The position numbers were made by a program, and so were the translations under genes. A stretch of DNA of 61,441 bases from CAYRHJ01 sp964424105 (lineage in GTDB: Bacteria; Planctomycetota; Phycisphaerae; UBA1845), in the NCBI GenBank assembly GCA_964424105.1, contig CAYRHJ010000027.1, positions 1-61,441 of the forward strand. The letters run 5' to 3'. The first letter of the stretch is position 1. Each line of letters opens with the position of its first letter. Of the stretch, positions 26,073 through 35,151 are shown piece after piece. The notes beneath the pieces are model-generated. The model saw only the letters and a list, made by a program, of their open reading frames with translations, had not been told where the DNA came from and did not search any database.

Positions 26073-26486
26073 GTGTACGGGGCACTTGATATTAGCGCGA
26101 GCGGGTTGTCGGCGCAGCGGACGAATCTGGACGTGATCGCCGGGAACATCGCCAACATGTACACGACTCGCGGCGTGGACGGCGGGCCTTATCGGCGCCG
26201 AGTGGCTGTGTTGGCGGAAGGTGGAATGGCCGGTTCACGGGGAGTCGGCGGCGTGCACGTTCGAGAGATTCTAAATGATCCGTCTCCGTTTCGACTGGAG
26301 CACGACCCGTCGCATCCGGATGCGGAACGATCCGGGCGGCATCAGGGGTACGTGCGTTTTCCCAACGTGGATTTGAGCACGGAGATGGTCAACGCCATGG
26401 CTGCGGCTCGGGCGTATGAAGCCAACGTGACGGTGATGGAGATTACCAAGACGATGGCGGCATCGTCGTTGCGGTTGTTGGCGTGA
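26073..26486 (+). CDS. flgC: Flagellar proximal rod protein FlgC
   Basis: 137-aa rod protein starting at GTG 26073. It begins YGALDISASGLSAQRTNLDVIAGNIANMYT and ends with the conserved VDLSTEMVNAMAAARAYEANVTVMEITKTM segment, the signature of FlgC. An acidic/His insert with HPDAERSGRHQGYV is family-like. It assembles on FlgB in the rod. It is 69 bp from flgB and 102 bp from fliE, in the usual flgB-flgC-fliE order. Confidence 0.95.
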   Translation: MYGALDISASGLSAQRTNLDVIAGNIANMYTTRGVDGGPYRRRVAVLAEGGMAGSRGVGGVHVREILNDPSPFRLEHDPSHPDAERSGRHQGYVRFPNVDLSTEMVNAMAAARAYEANVTVMEITKTMAASSLRLLA

Positions 26487-26588
26487 GGGTCTGGCGGGGC
26501 GTGATGGGGAAGGATGGGGCGGGTGGAGTCTTGTTCGTGGAGTCGTTTGATTTCGATAGAAGTGGTTTGAAATGACGAGGAGTTCGGC

Positions 26589-26915
26589 ATGACGGTGGAT
26601 CCTGCGAGTCTGTTTCCGATGCAAGCGGTTTCACCCGTGGGGCGAGAGGCCGGCGGCGTAGGTGGGCAGCCGGGCGGGGGTCAAGCGAAGGTTGAGAAGT
26701 CGTTCACAGATTATGTGATCGAGAGCTTGAACGAGGTGAATCGTTTGCAAACCGAGGCGGATGCCGGAGTGCAACGATTGCTGACGGGTGAAACGGACAA
26801 CGTGGCGGAAGTGTTCGCGGCGTCGAATAAGGCGGGCGTGGCGTTCGATCTGTTGATGGAAGTGCGTAACAAATTGATCGACGCGTATCGTGAAATCGAG
26901 CAGATGCGGGTGTAA
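26589..26915 (+). CDS. fliE: Flagellar hook-basal body protein FliE
   Basis: 108-aa protein, the normal size of FliE. After a Gly-rich, probably flexible N-terminus (GGVGGQPGGGQAK) it shows KSFTDYVIESLNEVNRLQTEAD and the closing VAFDLLMEVRNKLIDAYREI, which are characteristic. FliE links the MS ring (FliF) to the rod and is one of the first exported subunits. The ATG has AGGAG about 9 nt upstream. Confidence 0.94.
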   Translation: MTVDPASLFPMQAVSPVGREAGGVGGQPGGGQAKVEKSFTDYVIESLNEVNRLQTEADAGVQRLLTGETDNVAEVFAASNKAGVAFDLLMEVRNKLIDAYREIEQMRV

Positions 26916-26987
26916 GAACGCGATTTATAAGCGAGGGGTTCGTAACGGGCGGTGAGTGTGACAGAGCGGTCATTGGCTGGGAACGTC

Positions 26988-27119
26988 AACCGCTCCGTGA
27001 CCCTTGACAACGCTGCGCGTCGTCAAGGGCGGGTGGTCGCGGGTCGGAAAAGAGGCGGTCGCGGGTGGGAGTTGTGTGCGCTCCGCGGGGGACCGCTCGC
27101 TTTGCGCTCGCGGCTCGTA
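26988..27119. repeat. REP-like repeats between fliE and fliF
   Basis: Unit A (26988-27048) begins CAACCGCTCCGTGACCCTTG and has the inner palindrome CCTTGACAACGC/GCGTCGTCAAGG and a closing arm GGTCGCGGGTC. Unit B (27090-27119) is GACCGCTCGCTTTGCGCTCG plus CGGCTCGT, itself a hairpin (CGAGCG/CGCTCG type). They fill most of the 256-bp gap between fliE and fliF. Confidence 0.7.
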
Positions 27120-27171
27120 GAGATGCAGACAAGATGAAAGACGACGCCCGGTTTCGAGATGGAAGGAACTG

Positions 27172-28827
27172 ATGGAAGCGATTCGGCGGGTCATCTCCAA
27201 GATCAATCATCACCTGTCTGATTTGACGCCGTCCCAGCGGCTGGCGATCGGCCTGTGTGTCGTGATCATCGTCGGCTCGTTTCTGTGGATGGTGCGGTGG
27301 TCAGCGGAACCGGAGTGGGTTCGTCTTCTGGAAGAGCCCATGAGCGTGGATCAGGTCGCGACGGCGCGGACGGTGTTACCGGAGGGTCGCATTCGCATCG
27401 CGGGCGACCACATTCTGGTGTCGCCTGCGGAGCGTCACGAGTTTTTCTGGAAGTTGCAGGCGGCGGGTGCCTTGCCCGCGGACACCAGCATCACGTTCGA
27501 GAAATTGATCGAAGACGATTCGCCGTTTCGTCCGGAATCGGAGAATCATTTTCGACGACGTGTGGCTTTGCAGAATGAGCTGGCCAAGGTCATCGCCTCG
27601 TCGGCGATTGTGCGAACGGCGGAGGTGTTCATCACGGATTCATCGGACCGGCGTATCGGGCGTCGTCATACATCGCCGACGGCGTCGATTCAAGTCACCT
27701 TGGTGCCTGGCCGAGAGTTGGACGCGGAGATGGTCAAGGCGTGCGCGTCGATCGTGGCTGGCGCGGTTCCCGGTTTGGCGATTCAGAACATATCCGTGGT
27801 CGACGGTGTGACGCTGCGGACGCATACGCCGCCCGATCCGACGGACTCGTTTGCGCAAGGGCTGTTGCAGGAGACGATGAAAACGGAGGATCACCTTCAG
27901 CGAAAGCTCGAAGAGCAGTTGTCGTACATTCCGGGTGTTCGGGTGGCGGTGACGGTTCAGTTGGACCCGGCGAAGAAGCAGACGCGCGAGCTAACGTATG
28001 GGGAGCCGGCGGTGGCGGAAGAGCGGACCAATACGTCGGAGACGCGATCGGGCACGCGTTCGGGAGAGTCCGGCGTGGGTCCGAACGTGGGACAATCGCT
28101 GGCAACGGGTACGGATGTTCAAACGTCGAACACGGATGAGACCAATACCAAGTTCCATGATCAGTCGTTGACGTCTGAAACGACGACGGTGCATCTGCCG
28201 TTGCAGCCGCAACGGGTGACTGCGAGCATTGGCATTCCCTGGAGTTACGTGGCTGGGGTGGTGAAACGGTTGAAGGGGCTGACCGACGAGCCGAGCGTGG
28301 CGGACATCGAAGCTCAATTTGGGACCGAGGCTAACCGAGTTCGTGCGACGGCGAAGAACATCGTGCTGGCGCGGGTCGACGGGGACGTGACGGTCGAATT
28401 GTTTCCGGATGCGATGACGATTCAGCCGGACGGGACGGTGGCAACGGCGGGAGTGAGCGTCGATGGCGGAGGATTGCCGTCGATGATACGTGAATACGGA
28501 GCGGAGGGGGGGCTGGCGTTTTTGGCATTCGCGGGGCTGGTGATGTTATCGCGCATGGCCCGACGTTCCGCACGTGAAGCGATTCGTGGTCAGGCAGGTC
28601 AGGCGAAGACGGGCGGTGCGGTTGAGGTTGAAGAGAGTATTTACGAAGCAACGCCCACGCCAGTGGGACGTGCGTCCCCAACGGCCACCAGCCTGCTGAT
28701 GGGCAAGGAAATTGATGAAGCGTCGCTGCGGGGCGGGGAAATGGCTCGCCAGGTTTCGCAATTCGTCATGGATAATCCGAACGCGGCCGCCAGTCTCGTA
28801 CGACGTTGGGCAGATGCGGGGGAATAG
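27172..28827 (+). CDS. fliF: Flagellar MS-ring protein FliF
   Basis: 551-aa MS-ring protein with two membrane helices (about 24-42, LAIGLCVVIIVGSFLWMV; and about 443-459, LAFLAFAGLVMLS). Between them lie two ring-building domains: VALQNELAKVIASSAIVRTAEVFI resembles the YscJ/FliF core, and IPGVRVAVTVQLDP is in the FliF C domain. The Ser/Thr-rich part at about 285-330 is the usual linker. The C-terminal cytoplasmic segment would bind FliG, encoded next. ATG 27172 has GGAAGGAAC upstream. Confidence 0.94.
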   Translation: MEAIRRVISKINHHLSDLTPSQRLAIGLCVVIIVGSFLWMVRWSAEPEWVRLLEEPMSVDQVATARTVLPEGRIRIAGDHILVSPAERHEFFWKLQAAGALPADTSITFEKLIEDDSPFRPESENHFRRRVALQNELAKVIASSAIVRTAEVFITDSSDRRIGRRHTSPTASIQVTLVPGRELDAEMVKACASIVAGAVPGLAIQNISVVDGVTLRTHTPPDPTDSFAQGLLQETMKTEDHLQRKLEEQLSYIPGVRVAVTVQLDPAKKQTRELTYGEPAVAEERTNTSETRSGTRSGESGVGPNVGQSLATGTDVQTSNTDETNTKFHDQSLTSETTTVHLPLQPQRVTASIGIPWSYVAGVVKRLKGLTDEPSVADIEAQFGTEANRVRATAKNIVLARVDGDVTVELFPDAMTIQPDGTVATAGVSVDGGGLPSMIREYGAEGGLAFLAFAGLVMLSRMARRSAREAIRGQAGQAKTGGAVEVEESIYEATPTPVGRASPTATSLLMGKEIDEASLRGGEMARQVSQFVMDNPNAAASLVRRWADAGE

Positions 28828-28880
28828 TCAGCGGGCGACGGCCGCACCATGCGGGACGGGGCGGGTGAAACACTGACACT

Positions 28881-28956
28881 GGACTGGATTCCGGCTTTCG
28901 CCGGAATGACGGAACGCTGGACTGGATTCCGGCTTTCGCCGGAATGACGGAACGCT
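28881..28956. repeat. Two tandem dRS3-like repeats between fliF and fliG
   Basis: Two identical copies in direct orientation with a 38-bp period, each GGACTGGATTCCGGCTTTCG followed by CCGGAATGACGGAACGCT. They end 44 bp before the fliG start and lie within an open frame upstream of it. Confidence 0.8.
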
Positions 28957-29000
28957 GGGCGTTGACTGTTGGCGATCGCCAGCGGCGCCAAGAAGGGACT

Positions 29001-30041
29001 GTGGTCGTGCCGGAACAAGCAGAAGCTACGAACTCGACGACCAGTCTAACCGGTCCACGCAAGGTGGCGATTCTGTTGGTTGCGCTGGGGCCGGAGGCGT
29101 CTGCGAAGCTGTTGTCGGAACTGGAGCCTGAACTCGTCGAAATCGTGACCCGCGAGATTGCGGTGCTGGACCACTTGGATGCCCGCATGCGGGACGGGGT
29201 GGTCGACGAATTCTATAACCTGGCGATGGCCAGTCATTACGTGGACCACGGAGGAGTGAATTACGCCCGCAGCGTGTTGCAGCAAGCGTTGGATCCGGAA
29301 GAGGCCAAGCGCATCGTGCAGATCATCGAGGGCGAGGTTTTCAAGCAGCCGTTCGCGTTTCTGCAACGGACGGATGCGGCCAACCTGCTGACGTTCATTC
29401 AGGACGAGCATCCGCAGACCATCGCGCTGATTCTCGCACACCTGACGCCGAGCAAGGCCAGCATGATCTTGTCCGGATTGCCGCCAGCGAAGCAGTTGGA
29501 AGTGGTGAGCCGGATCGCCAACATGGATCAGACCAATCCGGAGGTGATCAAGGAAGTGGAGCAGGGTTTGGAAATGCGCTTGAGCGGCATCGTTTCGCAA
29601 ACGTTCCGCAAAGCGGGCGGCGTGGAATCGGTGGCGGAGATGTTGAACCTGGCGGACCGGGCGACGGAGAAGAACATTCTCGAATCCCTGGAGACGGAGG
29701 ATCCGGAGCTGGTGGAACAGATTCGGCGATTGATGTTCGTCTTTGAAGACATCATGTTGGTCAATGACAAGGGCATCCAATTCGTATTGAAGGAAGTGGA
29801 AAACGATGAATTGTCGCTGGCGTTAAAGACGGCGAGCGAGGAATTGAAGACCAAGATATTCAAGAACATGTCAGAGCGGGCTGCGCAGCTCATCAAGGAA
29901 GATATGGATTACATGGGGCCTGTTCGGGTGGCGGACGTGGAGGCCGCGCAGCAGAAGATCGTGGACGTTGTGCGGCGGCTGGAGGATTCCGGCGAAATCA
30001 TCATCGCGGGACGGGGTGGGGAAAAGGAAATGATCGTTTGA
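29001..30041 (+). CDS. fliG: Flagellar motor switch protein FliG
   Basis: 346-aa switch protein. It has the N-terminal FliF-binding domain (PRKVAILLVALGPEASAKLL), the middle EHPQTIALILAHL motif and armadillo region, and the C-terminal torque domain RRLMFVFEDIMLVNDKGIQF. It sits between the MS ring and the C ring and contacts MotA. GTG 29001 (or GTG 29007) is taken as the start because AGAAGGG is just upstream; the frame stays open upstream through the repeat at 28881-28956, which is unlikely to be coding. Confidence 0.94.
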   Translation: MVVPEQAEATNSTTSLTGPRKVAILLVALGPEASAKLLSELEPELVEIVTREIAVLDHLDARMRDGVVDEFYNLAMASHYVDHGGVNYARSVLQQALDPEEAKRIVQIIEGEVFKQPFAFLQRTDAANLLTFIQDEHPQTIALILAHLTPSKASMILSGLPPAKQLEVVSRIANMDQTNPEVIKEVEQGLEMRLSGIVSQTFRKAGGVESVAEMLNLADRATEKNILESLETEDPELVEQIRRLMFVFEDIMLVNDKGIQFVLKEVENDELSLALKTASEELKTKIFKNMSERAAQLIKEDMDYMGPVRVADVEAAQQKIVDVVRRLEDSGEIIIAGRGGEKEMIV

Positions 30042-30061
30042 GGGCGCGCGGCGGATGGCGT

Positions 30062-30090
30062 GCTGGAATCCGGTCTGCGCCGGAATGACG
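30062..30090. repeat. dRS3-like repeat between fliG and fliH
   Basis: Single copy GCTGGAATCCGGTCTGCGCC followed by GGAATGACG. Confidence 0.65.
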
Positions 30091-30128
30091 CATGCGGGCA
30101 TAGGGCGGTGAACGCGTAGGAATTGGCA

Positions 30129-30842
30129 ATGGGAACGGTGATCAAGGCGGGTGCGGCGAGCCGGCTGGTGAGAGGCTTCGAGCGGCTGGCGCTGAAGGAC
30201 CACCTGGTGGAAGCACGGGCTGAGGTCTTGGCGGCTCGACGCGAGGCGCAGTCCATCGTGCAGCGTGCCGAGGAAGAGGCTGCCCGATTGATCGAGGAGT
30301 CAAATCGCCTGGGATACGAAGCCGGTATTGCCACCGGTCATGCCAAGGGACTGCTCGATGGTCGTGAGGAAGCGACGGCGGCAGTCCGGGCGCAGTTTCA
30401 AGAGGACGCTGAGGCCATCACGAAACAGTTGGAATCGCTGGTGGCAGCGTTCGAGTCGCAGAAATCGGTATTGGAGGAACGGGCGAAGAAGGACTTGCTG
30501 GGATTTGCGGTGTCGCTCGCGGAGCGAATTGTAAAACGCACGGCTGTGTTGGATCGAGACGTGGCGACGGCCAATCTGTCGCAAGCGATCCGGCAGATGA
30601 GTGGGTGGACCGATCTGCGGGTTCGGGTTCATGCAATGGATCTTGAAACGATGCGCCAGTATGCGTCGCATCTCGTATCGACGCTGACGGGACAGCATCA
30701 CATCGAAGTGATGGCGGACGCGGAGATCGGGCCCGGCGGTTGCGTGGTGGAGTCGGCCACCACGACCGTCGATGCAACCTTGGAAAGTCAATATCGGCAG
30801 GCTGCGTGCCTATTATTGGGTGACGAGGTGACGGATTCCTGA
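30129..30842 (+). CDS. fliH: Flagellar export ATPase regulator FliH
   Basis: 237-aa stator protein of the export ATPase. The N-terminal half is a coiled coil (EARAEVLAARREAQSIVQRAEEE-type heptads around 25-120). The C-terminal domain has FAVSLAERIVKRTAVLDRDV and a VMADAEIGPGGCVVES segment, which matches the FliH/YscL family (DPxLxPGGCxVET). It binds FliI, whose gene starts at its stop (TGATG overlap). ATG 30129 has AGGA 8 nt upstream; TTG 30123 is a weaker alternative. Confidence 0.9.
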   Translation: MGTVIKAGAASRLVRGFERLALKDHLVEARAEVLAARREAQSIVQRAEEEAARLIEESNRLGYEAGIATGHAKGLLDGREEATAAVRAQFQEDAEAITKQLESLVAAFESQKSVLEERAKKDLLGFAVSLAERIVKRTAVLDRDVATANLSQAIRQMSGWTDLRVRVHAMDLETMRQYASHLVSTLTGQHHIEVMADAEIGPGGCVVESATTTVDATLESQYRQAACLLLGDEVTDS

Positions 30843-32209
30843 TGCAATCGTTGTTTGCCAATCAGTCCAGGATTCTGGAGCGCGCCCAATTACTGACTAC
30901 GCGGGGGCGCGTTTCGGAGCTTTCCGGGCTGACGGTCGTGGCTGAGGGGTTGCCGTTGGCTGTGGGGACCTCGTGTGTGATCGAACGAACGTGCAAGGGC
31001 GGGGATGGCGATTCGTGGATACCTGCCGAAGTCATTGGTTTTCGCGACGGGCGAACGATGTTGATGACGTTGGGTGACGTGCAGGGAGTGGCACGGGGGG
31101 ACGCGGTGATCAGCCGATCATCGCTGGGATTGGTGGGCGTGGGTCGAAACTTGCTGGGTCGGGTGGTGAATGGGCTGGGTCGGGCGGTCGATGGAAAGGG
31201 GGCCGTTCGAGCGGAGGATTACTACGACGTTTACGGGGTGGGGCCGGCGGCGCTGGCGAGACGTGCGATCGAGTCGCCGTTGGGGACGGGCGTGCGGGCC
31301 ATCGATGCCTTCACGACGCTGGGTCGCGGTCAACGGCTTGGTTTGTTTGCCGGGACGGGCGTGGGCAAGAGCATCTTGATGGGGATGATTTCACGCTACA
31401 CCAATTCGGATGTCACAGTTGTGGCACTGGTGGGCGAGCGTGGCCGCGAGGTTGGAGATTTTCTGCGGAAGGAGATTTCAGAAGAGGCTCGCCGCAAGAC
31501 GGTGCTGGTGGTGAGTACGTCGGATGAATCGGCGTTGATGCGGGTGCGTGCCGCTTTCGTGGCCACCACGATCGCTGAATTTTTTCGGGACCGCGGGCAG
31601 GACGTGCTGTTGCTGGTGGACTCGGTGACGCGAGTCGCGATGGCCCAACGTCAGATCGGCCTGGCGGGGGGAGAGCCTCCCACGACGAAGGGATATCCGC
31701 CGAGCGTGTTTTCGTTATTGCCGCGATTGCTGGAACGTGCGGGACGAACGAACGAGGGAAGCATTACGGGTATTTATACGGTGCTCGTGGAAGGCGACGA
31801 CATCAACGAGCCTATTTCGGACGCCGCCCGCGGCGTGTTGGACGGACATGTTTGGCTGAGTCGAGCGCTGGCCAACGCGGGTCACTATCCAGCGGTTGCG
31901 GTGTTGGAAAGCATAAGCCGGGTGATGCCGGACGTGACGGATGCGGATCATCGCGACGCGGTTCAGTCGGCACGACGCGTATTGGCCACGTGGTCCGACA
32001 TCGAAGACCTGGTGAACATTGGAGCGTATGCCAAGGGCACGAATCCACAATTCGACTTGGCTGTGGCCATGAAGCCGATCGTGGACGAGTTTCTTCGTCA
32101 ACCGCGGGATGAACGGGCCGGCGAGGCGGATACGAGGGGGAGACTGTCGGAATTGCATCGACGGATCAGGGAGGCGGAGGCGCGGATTCTGGCTTCGCAG
32201 CGAAATTGA
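30842..32209 (+). CDS. fliI: Flagellar type III export ATPase FliI
   Basis: 455-aa F1-beta-like ATPase. The Walker A motif is GLFAGTGVGKS (167-177), VGERGREVGDF follows at 197-207, and Walker B is VLLLVDS near 255-261. ERAGRTNEGSITGIYTVLVEGDD and the downstream DINEPISDAARGVLDGH are the family hallmarks. It powers substrate unfolding in the cytoplasmic part of the export gate with FliH and FliJ. The ATG overlaps the fliH stop. A 337-bp repeat-filled gap separates it from fliJ. Confidence 0.96.
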   Translation: MQSLFANQSRILERAQLLTTRGRVSELSGLTVVAEGLPLAVGTSCVIERTCKGGDGDSWIPAEVIGFRDGRTMLMTLGDVQGVARGDAVISRSSLGLVGVGRNLLGRVVNGLGRAVDGKGAVRAEDYYDVYGVGPAALARRAIESPLGTGVRAIDAFTTLGRGQRLGLFAGTGVGKSILMGMISRYTNSDVTVVALVGERGREVGDFLRKEISEEARRKTVLVVSTSDESALMRVRAAFVATTIAEFFRDRGQDVLLLVDSVTRVAMAQRQIGLAGGEPPTTKGYPPSVFSLLPRLLERAGRTNEGSITGIYTVLVEGDDINEPISDAARGVLDGHVWLSRALANAGHYPAVAVLESISRVMPDVTDADHRDAVQSARRVLATWSDIEDLVNIGAYAKGTNPQFDLAVAMKPIVDEFLRQPRDERAGEADTRGRLSELHRRIREAEARILASQRN

Positions 32210-32546
32210 ATCCGTTTTGTCGCAATCGCGGAGATGGCGAAGACGGTTGTAGGCGGTTGTTTCAAGGTGTTTTTCGAGATGGGCGCGTGAGCAAGTGGTG
32301 TTGGGCGTGCGAACGTTCACCGTCGCGACGCGGATAGGAAGCCGCGTTTTCGAATTGTGTGCCGACTGGCGCTAACAAGACGGGGTGATGATCCGTCAAG
32401 AACCGCTCCCTGACCTGTCTGCGTGCATACACGCACAGGCAGGCGGTCGCGGCTCGGACGAGCATTAGAAGACCGCTCGCTTCGCGCTCGCGGCTCGTAC
32501 AGATGCGGTCGCGCGTCGGTGTTTTTCGAGTGTCCGAGGAAGAGCC
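32210..32546. other. Repeat-filled gap between fliI and fliJ
   Basis: No gene is seen. REP-like units occupy 32401-32499, and the rest is unremarkable. The fliJ ribosome binding site (GAGGA near 32535) is at its end. Operon continuity across the gap is likely but unproven. Confidence 0.45.
32401..32499. repeat. REP-like repeats between fliI and fliJ
   Basis: Unit A (32401-32457) starts AACCGCTCCCTGACC, has an inner hairpin CTGTCTGCGTG-CATA-CACGCACAGG and ends GGCGGTCGCGGCTCGG. Unit B (32470-32499) is GACCGCTCGCTTCGCGCTCG plus CGGCTCGT. Confidence 0.7.
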
Positions 32547-33020
32547 GTGGCTAAGCGTTTTGTATTCAAGCTGGACGGCGTGCGACGCGTGCGTCAGGCG
32601 GCTGAGAAGCAGCAAAGGCGCGCTGTGGCTGCTCAACTGCGGAGAGTTCGTGGACATCAGGAGCGGATCGCGAAGTTGTCCAATGGGTTGGCGCTGGCGG
32701 TGGCTGCCGCCCAGCGCACGAGACTTTCGGGTTCATTGGTGGTGAGTGAGCAGATTCAGGAACAGCGATGGATGTTGGCGTTGAACAGGCGCCTGCGAAT
32801 CGAACGGGCGGAACTGCGATCGTCGGAACAGGAGTTGGATCAGATTCGACGGGAGCTGATGCGACGTTCGACCGACGTGAAGGTGCTTGAGAAACTGCGC
32901 GATCGTCGATTGGCTGAATTCCGACGCCAAGCGGCCCGGCAGGAACAGGTGGAGCAGGACGAGTCGGCGACACAGTCGTTTGTGCGCCAGGAGATTTCGT
33001 CGGGGAATTGGATTGTGTAA
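32547..33020 (+). CDS. fliJ: Flagellar export protein FliJ
   Basis: 157-aa, almost wholly helical protein with the FliJ profile: basic N-terminus KRFVFKLDGVRRVRQAAEKQ and a long coiled coil (LRIERAELRSSEQELDQIRREL, VLEKLRDRRLAEFRRQ). FliJ forms the central stalk of the FliI hexamer and helps export. GTG 32547 with GAGGA 7-8 nt upstream. It is followed after 12 nt by the MotE-like gene. Confidence 0.85.
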   Translation: MAKRFVFKLDGVRRVRQAAEKQQRRAVAAQLRRVRGHQERIAKLSNGLALAVAAAQRTRLSGSLVVSEQIQEQRWMLALNRRLRIERAELRSSEQELDQIRRELMRRSTDVKVLEKLRDRRLAEFRRQAARQEQVEQDESATQSFVRQEISSGNWIV

Positions 33021-33032
33021 CGACCCGATTGG

Positions 33033-33704
33033 ATGGCCGGTGCGTTGAAGAAAATCTATCACATCGTGGCTGCGTTTGCGTTGTTGAACTGCCTGGCTGC
33101 GGGAGGTGTGTCGGGCTGGCTGTTCAGCAGCGGACGGCTGAATGCGGAACGAGGGCGGCAAATCCTGGCGATGTTGGGCGATGAAGCCCCCATCCGGGCG
33201 GGGTTGGACGCGGCGGTGGACCAGGAATCATCCGCGGACGTATCGGTGCCAAGTGGGATTATTCAATCGGACGAGTTGATTGAGGACGAGATGCGCTGGC
33301 GCAATACGGACCGATACCGGGCACAAATCGAACAGCGACTGAAGTTCATGAACGCGGTCAAGCTGGACGTGGACCGCCGGCGTGAAGAATTGGAACGATT
33401 GCGGGAGCAGGAGCGGTTGGCGTTGGAGCAACTCGCGAACGACGCCAAGCGGCCCGGCTATCAGAAGGAGCTGGACATACTTTCGGCGCTGTCGCCGAAG
33501 GCGGCGCTACGACAGATCATGACGATGTCCGACGCGGATGCGGCCCGTGTCGTGTTCGAATTGCATGATCGGAAGGTCAAACAGATATTCGAGTCGGCTA
33601 AGGCACCTGCGGAATTGGAGAAGTTGACGACGGTGCGAGAGTTACTGCGAGATTTGCAGCCGCCACCAACCGTTTCTAACCCGGCGGACGGTGCGTCATC
33701 ATGA
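33033..33704 (+). CDS. MotE/FlbB-like flagellar membrane protein with MgtE-N-like domain
   Basis: 223-aa protein with one N-terminal transmembrane helix (about 7-29, KIYHIVAAFALLNCLAAGG). A long coiled coil follows (about 88-145, with RREELERLREQERLALEQLA). The C-terminal domain DILSALSPKAALRQIMTMSD resembles the MgtE N domain seen in MotE and FlbB proteins, which act as periplasmic chaperones of MotC or as stator collar elements. The position between fliJ and fliK is the one used for such genes in spirochaetes. Its TGA overlaps the fliK ATG. The assignment rests on architecture and context. Confidence 0.7.
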   Translation: MAGALKKIYHIVAAFALLNCLAAGGVSGWLFSSGRLNAERGRQILAMLGDEAPIRAGLDAAVDQESSADVSVPSGIIQSDELIEDEMRWRNTDRYRAQIEQRLKFMNAVKLDVDRRREELERLREQERLALEQLANDAKRPGYQKELDILSALSPKAALRQIMTMSDADAARVVFELHDRKVKQIFESAKAPAELEKLTTVRELLRDLQPPPTVSNPADGASS

Positions 33705-35062
33705 CGAGCACGATTCATCCAGCGCCGAGCGCGGCACCCACCCCGATCGAACGGGGACGGGCGGTGTTCGGTTCCGTCGGGGCGGCGAAAGGCGTTTCAC
33801 GGCGGTCGGAGTCTTTTGGGGTCGTTTTCGCCGCCCATGCGCATCCGCTCGATATCATGCCAACATCATCGCCAGGCGAAACGGGGGCCCGCGCGGAACG
33901 ACTGGAAACCTTGCGGGACCGCGATGTGGCGGCGCGATCGGCGGGCGATTCCAGAATCGCAGGTGCTACGCGCCAGGCTGCGGAGAAATCCGCACCGGAC
34001 ATTGAAGCCCATCGCAGTGCGAATGATGACGCCGAGATTTCACGGCTGGACACGGATCAGCCGGTCGGTCCATCGGGCGGTTTGGACGCGAGGCAGCGGC
34101 CAGCCGGTTCAGAACGGAATGATCAGCATCAGTCGGCCAGGAATTTGGCCCCTGCCGTTCGCGAAAACTTGCGGTCGGCGTCGGACGCGGTTTCACAGTC
34201 GCGGCCAGTCGCAGCGGATCATACGTCGCAGGGCGATGAACATGACGTCGCGCCAGCGGCTGAACGGAATGCGACGAAACCCGCCGACGTTAGCGGCGCG
34301 TTGACCATACCCAAACCCATTTCGACGACGCCGGCTTCGAAGATTGATTTGGCCAAACCTGAATACGTGAATTCGTCGGGCCGGCCGGTGGAGAGCGCAT
34401 CAAGAGGAACTGGGTCGAGCACAGATGGATTGGCCGCCAAGAGCGGTGACAAGCCCGAGTCTGCGATTTTGAAGCGAGCGTCCGCGTCATCGAACTCGTC
34501 GTTGGCGAATCCGTCGGAAGTTCGCGCAGAATCGCTGATTCAACGCATTGCCCGCGTCATTCAGTCTCGTTTTGATGGGAATGAGATCGTGGCGAGGCTG
34601 CGGCTTGATCCGCCGTCGCTGGGCGAGCTTCAGGTCCATCTATCGTCGCGGGGTGAAGCCCTGACGCTGAAAATGTCTGCGGAGACAGCGGAGACCCGTG
34701 AATTGCTTTCTGCGAATATGGGCCTGTTGCGTTCCGCCATGGCGGAACACGGACTGCGCATTGCGAACGTGGAATTAAGCGAGTTGGCCCATGCGGCACC
34801 TGCGGATCGTTTGCAATCGGAACTGCCGACACAGCCGCCGGCGGAACCGCAGGCGAATCATGGTCCGATCGACGCCGGCACGTCAGATACTTCGAACACC
34901 CATCCGCATCACCTGTCGGATGACACATCGAGTCGGCAACGACGAAGCGCTGACGACGAAGCAGCCAAAAGTGCGCTTCGAAGCCCGTCAATTGCGCCCG
35001 GCGAAGGGGACGTTCGTGTCGATGAGCTGTTGAGGGATGGTCGCATCGACATTCGCGTGTAG
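33701..35062 (+). CDS. fliK: Flagellar hook-length control protein FliK
   Basis: 453-aa protein with a long disordered N-terminal part (about 1-280, rich in Ser, Ala, Asp, Pro). A C-terminal Flg_hook domain (about 285-365) contains RLDPPSLGELQVHLSSRGEA and ETRELLSANMGLLRSAMAEHG. FliK measures hook length and switches export specificity by acting on FlhB. The low-complexity tail after 370 is unusual but not unknown. ATG 33701 overlaps the upstream stop (ATGA). The next gene, flgD, encodes the hook cap. Confidence 0.92.
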   Translation: MTSTIHPAPSAAPTPIERGRAVFGSVGAAKGVSRRSESFGVVFAAHAHPLDIMPTSSPGETGARAERLETLRDRDVAARSAGDSRIAGATRQAAEKSAPDIEAHRSANDDAEISRLDTDQPVGPSGGLDARQRPAGSERNDQHQSARNLAPAVRENLRSASDAVSQSRPVAADHTSQGDEHDVAPAAERNATKPADVSGALTIPKPISTTPASKIDLAKPEYVNSSGRPVESASRGTGSSTDGLAAKSGDKPESAILKRASASSNSSLANPSEVRAESLIQRIARVIQSRFDGNEIVARLRLDPPSLGELQVHLSSRGEALTLKMSAETAETRELLSANMGLLRSAMAEHGLRIANVELSELAHAAPADRLQSELPTQPPAEPQANHGPIDAGTSDTSNTHPHHLSDDTSSRQRRSADDEAAKSALRSPSIAPGEGDVRVDELLRDGRIDIRV

Positions 35063-35151
35063 TTAGGACCACTGCGGCGCGACGGGCGCCGTGTGTGGGA
35101 ATCGACCGGGTTCGTGAAACTGACATTCGCCACGATTGAAGGGTAATCGCG

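Noticed and set aside
27063..27078. A second sigma-54-like site upstream of fliF (TGGGAGTTGTGTGC)
   Set aside because: The GG and GC are 9 bp apart instead of 10 and the sequence lies within a REP-like repeat region.
28944..29000. N-terminal extension of FliG to ATG 28944
   Set aside because: It reads through the end of a dispersed repeat copy, and AGAAGGG marks GTG 29001 as the likely start.
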